Shown: piece by piece, positions 8,937 to 18,798 of the stretch
How positions within the stretch are numbered: position 1 is the first letter of the stretch
Layout: each line of letters starts with the position of its first letter
From: Methanobrevibacter sp.
GTDB taxonomy: Archaea; Methanobacteriota; Methanobacteria; Methanobacteriales; Methanobacteriaceae
DNA: 64,000 nucleotides
Assembly: GCF_017539065.1 (NCBI RefSeq)
Contig: NZ_JAFYHP010000009.1
Span: forward strand, 1-64,000
Direction of reading: 5' to 3'
Program-made: the position numbers and the translations under genes
Notes under the pieces: model-generated
Told to the model about the DNA's origin: nothing
Databases searched by the model: none
Seen by the model: only the letters and a program-made list of their open reading frames with translations

Positions 8937-10340
8937 TTAATATGTTTTAGCAATTAAAGCCATGTATTTAGCATCATTATCGCTGGCTATGCATTTTCCT
9001 TCTGCGATTTCTTCTTGAATGCCTAATATATCATAGCCGGTTTTTTCTTCAATGTCTTTTCCAATTGCTTCGTCCCCACACCATCTAAAGCGAACAACAT
9101 AACCCGCTTCGACAAGTTCTGAAATCTCGTTGATGTCTTCTGTGAATTTAACATGCTCTTCTTGGAATTTCCAAGCGGCTGCAGAGAGATTTTCACTAGA
9201 TTTATTTAATAAATCAATAACATTGTCGGCTAATGAGTCATCAAGGGCAATTTCTATTTTTTCTCCTTCATCTCGCCTCATTGCTACAGTGATATTGTTT
9301 TCCAAATCTCTTGGTCCAAGTTCAAGCTTAACAGGAGTTCCTTTTAATTCCCAATCATTGAATTTTTTACCCGGTCTAATGTCTCTGTCATCGATATTGA
9401 CTCTGAGACCTGCAGTTTCTAATTGTTCTTTGATTTCTGCACATTTTGCTAAAACTTCTTCTTTTCCTTTCTTAAATAAGATTGGAATTATGGTTACTTG
9501 ATTCGGTGATACTTTTGGTGGTAATCGTAATCCTTTTTCATCTCCATGAATTCCAATGACAGATGCGATAACCCTATCAGATACTCCAGCGCAGGTTTGA
9601 TAAACATATTTGTGCTCCCCGTCTTTATCCTCAAAGGTAATGTCAAAGGTTTTTGCAAATGTCTGGCCTAAATTGTGGATTGTTCCAATCTGTAAGGTTT
9701 TACCGTTCGGCATAATCACATCAAAGGCCATAGTGTAGTCTGCACCAGGGAACTTGTCCCATTCAGGTCTTTTAGAAATCAAATATGGAATTTGCAAATC
9801 ATCAAAGAATTCTTTATAAATTCCAATAAAGTCTTGAATTTGTTCATCAGACTCTTCTTTTGTTGCATGAGCGGTATGCGCCTCTTTAAATGTGGTAATT
9901 TCCCTTACACGTATTAAAGGTCGGGTATGTTTAGTTTCATATCTGAATGTATTCACGATTTGATAAAGCTTGATTGGAAGGTCAATGTGGGTTCTTATCC
10001 ATAATGAATACATCGGGTAGATTGCGGTTTCACTGGTTGGTCTTAAGGCCAAATGTTCATTTAAGTCTCTTGAACCTCCTTTGGTTACCCAGTACACTTC
10101 ATCTTCAAATCCTTTAACATGTATTCCTTCTTTTGCAAGTTCGCTTTCAGGAACTAGCATTGGGAAAAGTACTTCATCATGGTCTTTATCTAATAATCTT
10201 TTAATAATGTTCATTGTGTGTTTTCTAATCTGAAAACCGTATGGCATCCAAACTGCCATTCCCTTAATAGGATACCTTGAATCTGTTATATCTGCATTCT
10301 CTAAAATATCATGAAACCATTCATCAAAATTTTCCACCAT
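8937..10340 (-). CDS. proS: Prolyl-tRNA synthetase, archaeal/eukaryotic type
   Basis: A 467-residue class II synthetase that charges tRNA-Pro. Motif 2 is seen in [17 protein letters not shown] near residues 132-148, followed by the [11 protein letters not shown] segment. The [10 protein letters not shown] stretch begins the anticodon-binding domain, and the C-terminal segment with [15 protein letters not shown] has the archaeal zinc-domain architecture. Length matches archaeal ProS and there is no bacterial editing insertion. An AGGTGAT ribosome site abuts the ATG. It heads the proS-cofC-thiD operon and is divergent from egsA. Confidence 0.95.
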   Translation of the reverse strand: MVENFDEWFHDILENADITDSRYPIKGMAVWMPYGFQIRKHTMNIIKRLLDKDHDEVLFPMLVPESELAKEGIHVKGFEDEVYWVTKGGSRDLNEHLALRPTSETAIYPMYSLWIRTHIDLPIKLYQIVNTFRYETKHTRPLIRVREITTFKEAHTAHATKEESDEQIQDFIGIYKEFFDDLQIPYLISKRPEWDKFPGADYTMAFDVIMPNGKTLQIGTIHNLGQTFAKTFDITFEDKDGEHKYVYQTCAGVSDRVIASVIGIHGDEKGLRLPPKVSPNQVTIIPILFKKGKEEVLAKCAEIKEQLETAGLRVNIDDRDIRPGKKFNDWELKGTPVKLELGPRDLENNITVAMRRDEGEKIEIALDDSLADNVIDLLNKSSENLSAAAWKFQEEHVKFTEDINEISELVEAGYVVRFRWCGDEAIGKDIEEKTGYDILGIQEEIAEGKCIASDNDAKYMALIAKTY

Positions 10341-10466
10341 ATCACCTAGTAATTTCTTTATAATATTAAATTATTTGTCCTTAATTACTATTAAATTTAA
10401 TTAAGAAAGTTATTTATAATTATTTTGCACATATATATTAATGTATAATTTAATTTAGGAGATATT

Positions 10467-11510
10467 ATGAGTAATAGGAAAATACAAATGCCTCGTGAAG
10501 TTTACATCGATCCGGGCATTATTAAACTTACCGGAGAGATTTGCAAATCATTGCATTTAGATAATAAGATTTTAATCGTTACCGGTTCACATACATATGA
10601 TGTAGGTGCAAAACCTGTAATTGAAAGCCTTGAAAAGGAAGATATTGAATGTGATGTAATTAAAGTTGATAATGCATCTGCCGAATCAATATCTGAAGTT
10701 GAAGAATGCATCACTCCCGATACAACAGTTTTGGGTGTAGGTGGAGGAAAAGTTATTGACGTAGCTAAATTATCTTCATACAACAAAGGAGTCTATTTTG
10801 TTTCAATGCCAACAACTGCTTCACATGACGGTATCGTATCTCCTATGGCATCAATAAAAAATCCTAATACTTCAATATCAGTTAATGCACACTCTCCAAT
10901 TGCAGTCATTGCAGATTCAGAGGTTATTGCACAATCTCCATTCCGATTACTAGCTGCAGGCTGTGCAGATTTGATTGCAAACTTCACAGCCATTAAAGAT
11001 TGGGAATTGGCACATCGTTTGAAAAACGAATCATTTTCCGAGTCAGCGGCGGCATTGTCAATAATGTCCGCTCACTTGATTACCGACAACATTGCTAACA
11101 TTAAACCTAATCTTGAACCTAGTGCGCGCATAGTTATGAAATCGTTGTTCAGCGGAGGAATGGCTATCAGCATTGCTGGCTCATCACGCCCTGCAAGCGG
11201 ATCTGAGCATCTGTTCTCCCATGCACTTGATAAAATCCTTGACAAACCTGCATTACACGGCGAACAATGTGGTTTGGGTACAATAATGATGATGTACTTG
11301 CATGGTGGGGATTGGAAGGCAATAAAAAGTTCCCTAGAAGCTGTACAGGCCCCAACATCTGCTGCGGAAATTGGAATTGCTGATGAAGATATTATTGAAG
11401 CATTGATGATGGCTCATAACATCAGGCCTGAAAGATATACTATTTTAGGAGATAATGGAATTTCAAAAGAAGCAGCTTACGAATTAGCGTATAAAACCGA
11501 GGTGATTTAG
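10467..11510 (+). CDS. egsA: sn-Glycerol-1-phosphate dehydrogenase
   Basis: A 347-residue NAD(P)-dependent dehydrogenase that reduces dihydroxyacetone phosphate to sn-glycerol-1-phosphate, the stereospecific backbone of archaeal ether lipids. The nucleotide-binding GVGGGKVIDVAK (about 92-103) and the metal-site motifs CADLIANFTA, GSEHLFSHAL and LHGEQCGLG are all present. A GGAGATATT ribosome site precedes the ATG. It is the first gene of an operon with UPF0179, rpiA and a small membrane protein, each with essentially no spacer. This is a clear archaeal marker gene. Confidence 0.96.
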   Translation: MSNRKIQMPREVYIDPGIIKLTGEICKSLHLDNKILIVTGSHTYDVGAKPVIESLEKEDIECDVIKVDNASAESISEVEECITPDTTVLGVGGGKVIDVAKLSSYNKGVYFVSMPTTASHDGIVSPMASIKNPNTSISVNAHSPIAVIADSEVIAQSPFRLLAAGCADLIANFTAIKDWELAHRLKNESFSESAAALSIMSAHLITDNIANIKPNLEPSARIVMKSLFSGGMAISIAGSSRPASGSEHLFSHALDKILDKPALHGEQCGLGTIMMMYLHGGDWKAIKSSLEAVQAPTSAAEIGIADEDIIEALMMAHNIRPERYTILGDNGISKEAAYELAYKTEVI

Positions 11511-11948
11511 ATGATTACTTTAATAGGCATTGATCTAGCAAAAGAAGGCCAGGAATTTATTTTTTTAGGTCCCGCTAAGGAGTGTGAAGATTGTCGATTT
11601 AAATCATCATGTGTTGGAAACTTGGAATTGAATAGGAAATATGTCGTTACTGCAGTAAAGGAAAATGAACAGAACTGTTCAGTACATGCAGGGGGCAAGG
11701 TTATTCCTGTTGAAGTTGAAAGGGCTGAAATAGACGTACTGACAACTTCAAAAAATATTTTTGAAGGGTCAACATTTACATATAATGCTCCTGAATGTGA
11801 TGAGGCATGTGATTTTCATGATTTATGTTTCCCGGACGGCCTTGTGGAAAACGATAAATGCATCGTTTTGGAAAATAACGGAAAACATAAGGAAAAATGT
11901 AAAAAAGGCTTAGACCTTAATAAATTAACATTAGGATTCGTGATTTAA
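11511..11948 (+). CDS. UPF0179 family cysteine-rich protein
   Basis: A 145-residue protein of the archaeal UPF0179 family, whose function is not established. Two cysteine clusters are visible: CEDCRFKSSC near residues 24-33, and CDEACDFHDLC near 98-108 with a further cysteine in NDKC and in KEKCKKG. The spacing suggests bound metal or an iron-sulfur cluster. The ATG starts on the base after the egsA stop codon and the gene abuts rpiA, so it is co-translated with lipid and pentose-phosphate genes. No enzymatic role can be assigned. Confidence 0.85.
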   Translation: MITLIGIDLAKEGQEFIFLGPAKECEDCRFKSSCVGNLELNRKYVVTAVKENEQNCSVHAGGKVIPVEVERAEIDVLTTSKNIFEGSTFTYNAPECDEACDFHDLCFPDGLVENDKCIVLENNGKHKEKCKKGLDLNKLTLGFVI

Positions 11949-12635
11949 ATGAAAGATACTAGTAGTAATAGTTCTAGTAAAATGAATGCAGGATACAAAG
12001 CTGCCGAATATGTTAAAGATGGAATGGTTTTAGGACTAGGAACAGGTTCAACAACACATTTCTTCATTGAAAAAGTGGGAATGAGAATCCGTGATGAAGG
12101 AATAAATGTAATGGGAATTCCAACATCATTCCAGTCATTATTAAAAGCCAAAGAATGGAACATTCCAATAACTACCTTGGAAGAACATGACATTGACTTA
12201 TCAGTTGATGGGGCAGATGAAGTAGACCTTGACTTTAATCTAATTAAAGGTGGAGGAGCAGCTCACACAAAGGAAAAAATCGTGGATTATGCCGCAGAAA
12301 CATTCATTGTCATTGTTGATGAATCCAAAGTTGTTGAAGAATTAGGTAATTTCCCGGTTCCTGTTGAAGTGCTTCCAGATGCATCAAGAATGGTTATAAA
12401 GGAACTGGAAGATATGGGAGCAACCTGCGAGATTAGAATGGCCCAAAGAAAAGATGGTCCTGTCATAACTGACAATGGAAACTTTGTTATTGACGCCAAA
12501 TTCGATAAAATTGAATCTCCATCACATTTGGAAATAGATTTAAACACAATTCCTGGTGTTGTTGAAAACGGAATCTTTTCACAAATGGTAGATAAGGTAA
12601 TTATCGGTACTGATGAAGGTACAAAAGAATTATAG
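11949..12635 (+). CDS. rpiA: Ribose-5-phosphate isomerase A
   Basis: A 228-residue enzyme interconverting ribose-5-phosphate and ribulose-5-phosphate, supplying ribose for nucleotides. Family motifs are [15 protein letters not shown] (about 27-41), the catalytic SVDGADEVD (about 81-89) and [12 protein letters not shown] (about 95-106). Length is standard for RpiA. It is the third gene of the egsA operon with no spacer upstream, and the small membrane protein starts seven bases downstream. Confidence 0.95.
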   Translation: MKDTSSNSSSKMNAGYKAAEYVKDGMVLGLGTGSTTHFFIEKVGMRIRDEGINVMGIPTSFQSLLKAKEWNIPITTLEEHDIDLSVDGADEVDLDFNLIKGGGAAHTKEKIVDYAAETFIVIVDESKVVEELGNFPVPVEVLPDASRMVIKELEDMGATCEIRMAQRKDGPVITDNGNFVIDAKFDKIESPSHLEIDLNTIPGVVENGIFSQMVDKVIIGTDEGTKEL

Positions 12636-12642
12636 TGATAGA

Positions 12643-12858
12643 ATGCCAATGTTTGATATTCCCGATGTTAGGGATTTGACTTATAAGATTGCTATTGTTT
12701 TCGGCATTATAATAGTAATCTATGGTGTTTTATGGTTATTGGTTAATCTTGGATTGATTCCAGCCATTGTTGCAGCGGTATTTCCACAGATAGTAATGAT
12801 AATCATTGGATTATTTATCATCTATACGGCTGTCGACCGCAGAAACAAATATTACTGA
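12643..12858 (+). CDS. Small two-helix membrane protein
   Basis: A 71-residue protein of unknown function when started at the ATG at 12643. An upstream in-frame ATG at 12613 would overlap the end of rpiA by 23 bases and adds only a polar tail. Two hydrophobic helices span about residues 14-38 and 43-62, with a positively charged end (DRRNKYY) predicting the C terminus in the cytoplasm. It resembles generic archaeal small membrane proteins; no motif was recognised. It is the last gene of the egsA operon and converges on the large beta-helix protein gene. Confidence 0.7.
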   Translation: MPMFDIPDVRDLTYKIAIVFGIIIVIYGVLWLLVNLGLIPAIVAAVFPQIVMIIIGLFIIYTAVDRRNKYY

Positions 12859-12883
12859 TTTTTTTTTAAAAAAAGAAAATTTA

Positions 12884-12910
12884 AGAAGAGAATTAATCTC
12901 TTCTATTTTT
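12884..12910. terminator. Bidirectional stem-loop between convergent genes
   Basis: AGAAGAGA (12884-12891) pairs with TCTCTTCT (12897-12904), followed by a T run on the plus strand and preceded by an A-rich run that gives a T run on the minus strand. It lies between the egsA operon and the convergent adhesin gene, overlapping the stop codon of the latter. Confidence 0.6.
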
Positions 12911-15900
12911 TAAATGTTAATTTCACAGTTGCACTGGATTTAATAAAGTATTTGTCCCCTGCAAAGCTTATTTTAGCTTTTGGTTTACCTTTTTTAGTTA
13001 ATTTTTTAATTTTAAAGGTAGCTTTACCTTTTGAATTGGTAGTTGCTGTGAATTTTTTGTTTTTGATTTTGAGGGTTACTTTAGCATTGCTAATTGCTTT
13101 ACCTGATTTGGTTTTTAGGGTAACTGCATATTTTTTAACTTTTTTGTTAGCTTTGAAAGTTTTCTTTTTAGCAGTTAATTTGGATGCTTCTTTGGTGATT
13201 TTCACAGTAGTAGTTTTACTTGCTGCATTGTAAGTATTATCACCCGCAAATTTAATTTCAGCTTTAAGAGATCCCGCTTTTGTTGCTTTAAGGGTAACTG
13301 TAGCAATACCTTGTGCATTTGTGTTTGCTTTGTAATCAACACCATTGAAGTTAACAACAATTTGTTTGCCAGCTATTGCTTTTCCACTAGCATCTTTAAG
13401 GGTAACTTGATATTTAAGTCCTTTAGCAATTGCTTGTACGTAAACTGTAGGGTTTGCTGCAGTTAATTCAGTGTTAACTTTTTTTGCAGTTATTGTACTA
13501 TTAACTTTTGCAGGTTTATAATTATCATTTCCTGCGAAGCTAATTTCTGCAGGGTATGTTCCTTCAGGTAAATTGAGAGGTATAGTTGCAATACCATTTG
13601 CATCAGTTGTTGCAGTGTAGTTTCCATTATTGACTGTTACACTTATTGTTTTTCCAGCCATTGCTTTATTGTTTTGATCGATTAAGGTAATTGTTAGGAT
13701 ACCTTCCTCATTAACATCAAAAGTAATGTCCGGAGCGGAGATGGTAACAATCTCTTTATCGGAATATGTTCTCATTACTGCACTTGCATCATTGTATTGA
13801 TTTTCAGATTTAACAAGAGTAAATGCAAATGTAGGTGGGAATGGCAATACATCACCTGTGAAATAATTTTTACCGATAGTTACATTATAGTATGAAGTAC
13901 CTGCTGATCCACCAAGTAAAATTGCTACTCTGCTTTTGGTGAAAGTGTTGTTGAATATATATTCGTCATGTGATCCGTAACAGGTTATTGAACTGATTTT
14001 TGAGTTTAATATAGTGTTGTTGTAAACATAATGTCCGTATGAATGTAAAAGGTAAATTCCTTCTTTTGAGCCAGAAATAGTGTTATTGAAGATTTTTGCT
14101 CCAAATCCTGCAGGGAATCTTACATCAATTCCGTGGTTAACCGCATTGGTTACTGTATTGTTTGCAATTATGGAGTTTGGAGATGCAAAGTTCATAATAC
14201 CTGTTGTGTATTGATTTTTGATAATGTTATTTGTGATTGTTGCATTTTGACAACCATATTTATAGTCTCCGTCAGGCCTTCCACCTAAGAAAATACCCCA
14301 GGAAGCACCAGTAATGCTACATCCGGTGATTGTTAACTTTTTACTTAATCCACCATAAATTCCAGTAGAATAATATGCACGATAATTATCGTTATCTCCT
14401 GCCTGACAAGGCATGGTGTATTTAGGATAATTAGCTACAATATTTAAGTTGCTGATAACTGCACCGGTTGTATTTAATACATATAGGACTGCGATATTTG
14501 GAATTGCATATCCTCCTTGTGTAGTTTTGTTTGTAACGATTTCAGGCACATAATCATAACTTACACTAGCTACGCCTTTTAAGGTGGCGTTGTTTCCAAT
14601 CACTTTTATGTTTTTGTTGATGTATATGCAAATATTTTCAAATACAGCATTTTCTTCAAACAATAAAGTGTCTCCATTGTTCATGGAGTTAATTGTTTCT
14701 TGGATTTGTTCATTAGTCATTCCAGCGGTAATTGTCTTATTTGTTGAAGTAGGTCTTAAAAGGGTATCATAATCAACTACAATAGGTCCAAGAGCCGGAA
14801 TTTCAGTGTATTCTGTATAAGTGTCGCCATAAAGACTGTCACTGTGTGTTCCCATCATTGTATCAACAGAAGCATAGTCACTTTTTGCTTCAGCAACATA
14901 GCATGTGAAAGTTGGAGGGAACGGTAACTGATCTAATTTCCAAGTGTTTGTTCCGATGGTAATGTTTGTATATGGGACATAATTGCCTCCTGAAGGTGCA
15001 CTTCCAGCTAACAAAACACCAATTCTTGAATTTTGGAATGTATTATTTTCAATAAGTATGTTGTTTGCTCCACAACATGTAATTGAGCTTTCAGAACAAT
15101 TGATTATTGTGTTTCCGGTTACAGTATGTTTTCCGGAGTGCAATAGATAAAGACCTTCTTTAGCTCCAACAATTTTGTTGTTAACAACGGTAACATTTGG
15201 CCCAATATTGTGTCTTACATCAATACCATGGTTTTTGGCATTTATTACAGTATTGTTTCTGATTATTGTATTTGGAGTTTGGAAGTTGAATATTCCAGTA
15301 ATTCCTTGATTTTTAACAATATTTTTTTCAATTAGTCCTCCTGTGGATTGGAAGAAATAAATACCCCATGATGAACCATCAAATGTTGAATTGGTAATTT
15401 GAGTATTGGTTGATTTATAGTTATAAACTAAACAGTTGCTGTATTTAGTAGCGTCTCCCTTATCGGTTGCACTATTCTGACCAGCAATGATGGTTATGTC
15501 TTTTAAAACAAGATTATTTGTTCCTAGGATATATAATGTTGCAGGATTGGAAATTCCATATCCTCCGTCAGTAGTTTTATTGAGGATTATGTCCGGGATA
15601 CGATTATCAGCGGACACAAGGTTGTTCAAACCATGTAATGTTGCACCATTACCGTTTATTGTAATGCTTTTGTTTACATATAAAATAATATCTGTATATT
15701 CTCCAGTTTGAAAAGTCAATGTATCCCCATCATTGAGGCCATTGATTTTGTTTTGGATATCATCATTAGTATCTGTTGTCTCAACTGTCACTTCACTAGC
15801 AGTTACGGCATCGGCATCTTCTACTTGTAGAATGTCACTATCTGTATTATCGTCATCAGAAATATCTTCTGCAGATACCATGCTTAAACTTAAGAAAACA

Positions 15901-15944
15901 ATTAATACTAACGAGATAGCTAATATTAAACTCTTCTTATTCAT
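12903..15944 (-). CDS. Secreted adhesin-like protein with duplicated beta-helix and Ig-like repeats
   Basis: A 1013-residue secreted protein with a signal peptide (MNKKS, then a hydrophobic core ending at SMVSA). It contains two homologous right-handed parallel beta-helix units of about 345 residues each. Both open with an I-Q-x-x-I-N-x-x-N-x-G-D-T-L segment and close with a FPPTF segment, so the gene carries an internal tandem duplication. About three Ig-like repeats follow, and a lysine-rich terminal module is almost the same as the end of the protein at 1953-3056. Many N-x-S/T sequons are present. No membrane anchor or pseudomurein-binding repeat was found. Presumably a surface adhesin or glycan-binding protein; catalysis cannot be excluded because beta-helix folds also occur in lyases. 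Confidence 0.87.
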   Translation of the reverse strand: MNKKSLILAISLVLIVFLSLSMVSAEDISDDDNTDSDILQVEDADAVTASEVTVETTDTNDDIQNKINGLNDGDTLTFQTGEYTDIILYVNKSITINGNGATLHGLNNLVSADNRIPDIILNKTTDGGYGISNPATLYILGTNNLVLKDITIIAGQNSATDKGDATKYSNCLVYNYKSTNTQITNSTFDGSSWGIYFFQSTGGLIEKNIVKNQGITGIFNFQTPNTIIRNNTVINAKNHGIDVRHNIGPNVTVVNNKIVGAKEGLYLLHSGKHTVTGNTIINCSESSITCCGANNILIENNTFQNSRIGVLLAGSAPSGGNYVPYTNITIGTNTWKLDQLPFPPTFTCYVAEAKSDYASVDTMMGTHSDSLYGDTYTEYTEIPALGPIVVDYDTLLRPTSTNKTITAGMTNEQIQETINSMNNGDTLLFEENAVFENICIYINKNIKVIGNNATLKGVASVSYDYVPEIVTNKTTQGGYAIPNIAVLYVLNTTGAVISNLNIVANYPKYTMPCQAGDNDNYRAYYSTGIYGGLSKKLTITGCSITGASWGIFLGGRPDGDYKYGCQNATITNNIIKNQYTTGIMNFASPNSIIANNTVTNAVNHGIDVRFPAGFGAKIFNNTISGSKEGIYLLHSYGHYVYNNTILNSKISSITCYGSHDEYIFNNTFTKSRVAILLGGSAGTSYYNVTIGKNYFTGDVLPFPPTFAFTLVKSENQYNDASAVMRTYSDKEIVTISAPDITFDVNEEGILTITLIDQNNKAMAGKTISVTVNNGNYTATTDANGIATIPLNLPEGTYPAEISFAGNDNYKPAKVNSTITAKKVNTELTAANPTVYVQAIAKGLKYQVTLKDASGKAIAGKQIVVNFNGVDYKANTNAQGIATVTLKATKAGSLKAEIKFAGDNTYNAASKTTTVKITKEASKLTAKKKTFKANKKVKKYAVTLKTKSGKAISNAKVTLKIKNKKFTATTNSKGKATFKIKKLTKKGKPKAKISFAGDKYFIKSSATVKLTFKK

Positions 15945-16278
15945 ATTTTACCTCTTTTAAATGATTTCATTCAATTACTTCAATTTATTATTATGAATAA
16001 TTCAATCGATAAGTAATTAATTATATATTGATTTTCATATTATTTAAATTCAAATGTCTTTAATTCTTAATATAACATTGTTAAGCACATTTATTTAATG
16101 TAATTCTATTTATATCGTGTTGATTTCACAATATAACTTTGTTATAGTGGTTAGATTTATATATATTGGATATCAAAATATTAATCGTTAGTCAATTATA
16201 TATACATGGATAATTTTTAATGGGATTATTCTTGTTCACTTTTTGATTATTAAAATAATAAATTAGGAAGTTTATAAT
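15945..16278. promoter_or_regulatory. Divergent adhesin promoter region with two inverted repeats
   Basis: About 334 bases between the divergent beta-helix genes. Two related dyads are visible: ATAAC-ATT-GTTAA at 16072-16084 and the perfect TATAACTTTGTTATA at 16132-16146. TATA-like stretches on both strands lie near 16020-16030 and 16157-16168. The dyads have a 3-base spacer, unlike the 4-base spacer of the cysteine-gene sites. They may be operators for a regulator of surface proteins; that is inference. Confidence 0.5.
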
Positions 16279-18012
16279 ATGTATAAAAAAGCGTTAAATC
16301 TTTTTTTCATATCTCTATTGTTTTTATTCTTAGTTTCATCTGTTAGTTCAGCTGATATTCAAGATGACAATATGACTATTCTTTCTGATGGAGATACTGC
16401 TATTCACATAACATCCGATTTGTCAAATGATGAAATTCAATCAAAATTTGATAATGCAAATGATGGGGACACTTTGGAGTTCACTGATGAGGAATACAAT
16501 AATATCTCATTGGTTGTAGATAAGAAATTAAATATTATCTCTAAAATGAGTAGCACAGTTCATGCATCTGACGTAGTAAACGATAAAGCTAAGAGTATGG
16601 GCATAGATAAAACTTTCGGATTTTACTTTACATCAAAAGCAGCAGGAAGTGTCTTGTCAGGAATAACTATCATCGCTTCGGATAGCGATTATGGTGTTCT
16701 TGTTGATAACTCTAATAATATCAAAATTTCCGACAATAAGATTGCCGGCGGACAAAACGGCGTTTTTGTAAAAAATTCAGATAAAATTACATTATATGGC
16801 AATGATATTTCAAGAGCTAAACAGAACGGAATTAAACTTCAAGATGTTCAGAATAGCTTAATTGAAAAGAATGAGATTTCATATAATAAGAAATCCGGAA
16901 TTGAAACAACAAACATGCATTATTGTAACATAACTAATAATTCAATCCATCACAATGATTTAAATGGAATCACGGTTAATGGAGTCTCTTCAAATAATTT
17001 AATTAATCACAATAATGCTTTTGAAAATACTAATGGCATTTATATTAATTCAACATCTGCTAATGATGTAGTTAAATCAAATTCATTAACCCACAGCCGT
17101 AAGGATCCTCGTTCCAGTATGGGAGGATTTGAAACAGGTAACGGTTTTTTATTAGGTAGCGGATTTAGAAGTAGTGGAAATTCAATTCTCAAGGTAGAAC
17201 ATAATTACCTGGCTCATAATGAGTTTTTCCAAGCAAAAAATTATTGGGAAAACGATGATTTTCCATTGGGTGAAAATTGGTATGATTCAACAGATCCAGA
17301 AAATACATTTGTTTGTCCAAGACTTATAGCTTCATTAATGAGAATGGATTCATTTGTAATCGGAAATACTATAGGATTTCAGATGAGGGATTCATCAGGC
17401 AATCCAGTAAATGAATTTGCAACATTTCAAGCTAGAGTCGATGTTGACGGAAATCAGTATACTGCAACATTTATTAATGGTAGGGCAATCATCGATGCTG
17501 AAGTGGATCCTAATGTCGACCATCAGCTTGCAGCCGAAATTGGGGGCAGATTTGTTAAATTTGATTTAAAAGCATCTGGCGATCAAGGCAATGCTAAGGA
17601 TTCTCAAACTTCTTCAAGTGATGGGAAAAACGGTAATAATGCTGAGGGTAATGATGGCGCTTCTGAAGTCCAAGGGAATTCTAATTCTCAAGGAACATCC
17701 ACTGGTGGAGATTCCTCAGGATCGCATGTAGTTAATTCAGATAAATCCGGTAACTATGGAAAAAACAGCTCAGATATTCCATCTCAAGATACCTCAGACA
17801 GGGGTAATGATGCATTATCCAATGGGGATTTGGATGCAGGAGATTCTGGAAGTGGGGATGCCTCCGAGGAAGGAAAAGCATATGAAATTGTTCCGCCTGT
17901 AACAACTTCCAAAGAACTTACCAATACCTCAGGTCTTGTTGTATTAAGTATTTTGTCCATAATGTTCTGTCTCATCTATGGATATTGGCGTAAAGAGGAA
18001 TTCGAAGAATGA
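16279..18012 (+). CDS. Membrane-anchored beta-helix surface protein
   Basis: A 577-residue protein with a signal peptide (hydrophobic FFISLLFLFLVSS) and one right-handed beta-helix domain of about residues 50-330, with short N-N-x-I/G-I coil repeats of the NosD/periplasmic copper-binding type. A small beta domain of about 350-430 follows, then a Ser/Gly/Asp/Asn-rich linker of about 430-535. It ends in a C-terminal hydrophobic helix (GLVVLSILSIMFCLIYGYW) plus a charged tail that would anchor it in the membrane. Anchoring therefore differs from its divergent neighbour, which has none. An AGGAAG ribosome site lies upstream of the ATG. Probably a surface protein with a stalk-like linker. Confidence 0.85.
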   Translation: MYKKALNLFFISLLFLFLVSSVSSADIQDDNMTILSDGDTAIHITSDLSNDEIQSKFDNANDGDTLEFTDEEYNNISLVVDKKLNIISKMSSTVHASDVVNDKAKSMGIDKTFGFYFTSKAAGSVLSGITIIASDSDYGVLVDNSNNIKISDNKIAGGQNGVFVKNSDKITLYGNDISRAKQNGIKLQDVQNSLIEKNEISYNKKSGIETTNMHYCNITNNSIHHNDLNGITVNGVSSNNLINHNNAFENTNGIYINSTSANDVVKSNSLTHSRKDPRSSMGGFETGNGFLLGSGFRSSGNSILKVEHNYLAHNEFFQAKNYWENDDFPLGENWYDSTDPENTFVCPRLIASLMRMDSFVIGNTIGFQMRDSSGNPVNEFATFQARVDVDGNQYTATFINGRAIIDAEVDPNVDHQLAAEIGGRFVKFDLKASGDQGNAKDSQTSSSDGKNGNNAEGNDGASEVQGNSNSQGTSTGGDSSGSHVVNSDKSGNYGKNSSDIPSQDTSDRGNDALSNGDLDAGDSGSGDASEEGKAYEIVPPVTTSKELTNTSGLVVLSILSIMFCLIYGYWRKEEFEE

Positions 18013-18067
18013 AATTTTCCTTTTCTTTTTTTCTTTTATTTATAGTATGAAATACTAATTAATATCA

Positions 18068-18472
18068 ATGACAATTAAAACTCATTCTTTAAAAATTAAT
18101 ACTAATAAAAACTTTGAAATCATTGATATAACTTCAAAAATTAACGAATTGGTCGATATTGAAGAGGGAATAATCTCTATTTTTTCAAAACATTCCACTT
18201 CGGCCATCGTTGTCAATGAAAACGAGTCCGGCCTTTTAAAGGATCTGGAATTCACGTTAAACAATATAATCACTGATAAGTATAGCTATAATCATGATAG
18301 AATTGACAATAATGCAAAGTCACACTTGAAATCGTTCTTGCTTTCTTCAAGTGAGTGTTTGCCAATCAAAAACGGCAGATTGGACTTGGGCACATGGCAG
18401 TCAGTATTTTTCATAGAACTTGATGGGCCAAGGCATAACCGAACAATAAGTTTAACTATGATAGGAGAATAA
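18068..18472 (+). CDS. YjbQ / UPF0047 family protein
   Basis: A 134-residue YjbQ-family protein. Conserved features are SKHSTSAIVVNENESG (about 39-54), the DxxYxHDR segment, NAKSHLKSFLLSSS, and the C-terminal LGTWQSVFFIELDGPRHNR. The family forms trimers with a bound metal. E. coli YjbQ has weak thiamine-phosphate synthase activity, so databases often call it secondary thiamine-phosphate synthase, but the physiological role is uncertain. Only a TATA-like stretch just upstream is seen and no ribosome site, suggesting a leaderless message. Confidence 0.92.
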   Translation: MTIKTHSLKINTNKNFEIIDITSKINELVDIEEGIISIFSKHSTSAIVVNENESGLLKDLEFTLNNIITDKYSYNHDRIDNNAKSHLKSFLLSSSECLPIKNGRLDLGTWQSVFFIELDGPRHNRTISLTMIGE

Positions 18473-18508
18473 TATATTAATAACATGTGAATAAATGGAG
18501 ATATGGTT

Positions 18509-18769
18509 ATGGATGATGAAACTCTAAAAGTATATGGATATGTAATAAGTTCTTCCTATAGGGAAAAATCTGTAAGGTCTCTCAATGACAGTAATAAAAT
18601 CCCTACTGATTTAGCAGAAGACATCGGAGTTCGTACAAATCACATTTCTAAGGTCTTGCGTGAACTTAAGGAATGTGGTGTTGCTGAATGTATCAATGAA
18701 GAAAAACGTAAAAATAGAGTATATAGATTAACACCTAAGGGTGAAGATGTAGCTAAACTTATTGATTAA
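18509..18769 (+). CDS. Small winged-helix transcriptional regulator
   Basis: An 86-residue winged-helix DNA-binding protein. The helix-turn-helix lies at about residues 30-58 (IPTDLAEDIGVRTNHISKVL) and the wing at about 66-78, with ECINEEKRKNRVYRLT. The GGAG at 18497-18500 is only 2 bases from the ATG at 18503 but 8 bases from the ATG at 18509, so the second start is preferred. It is a close paralogue of the minus-strand protein at 39313-39603, sharing the recognition helix RTNHISKVL. Its target is unknown; a 46-residue membrane protein follows 29 bases downstream and may be co-transcribed. Confidence 0.85.
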   Translation: MDDETLKVYGYVISSSYREKSVRSLNDSNKIPTDLAEDIGVRTNHISKVLRELKECGVAECINEEKRKNRVYRLTPKGEDVAKLID

Positions 18770-18798
18770 TGATAATTTTTCATGGTGGAGGCATTTAA

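Noticed and set aside
9130..9501. 123-codon plus-strand frame inside proS
   Set aside because: It is the antisense shadow of proS, whose protein has all class II motifs.
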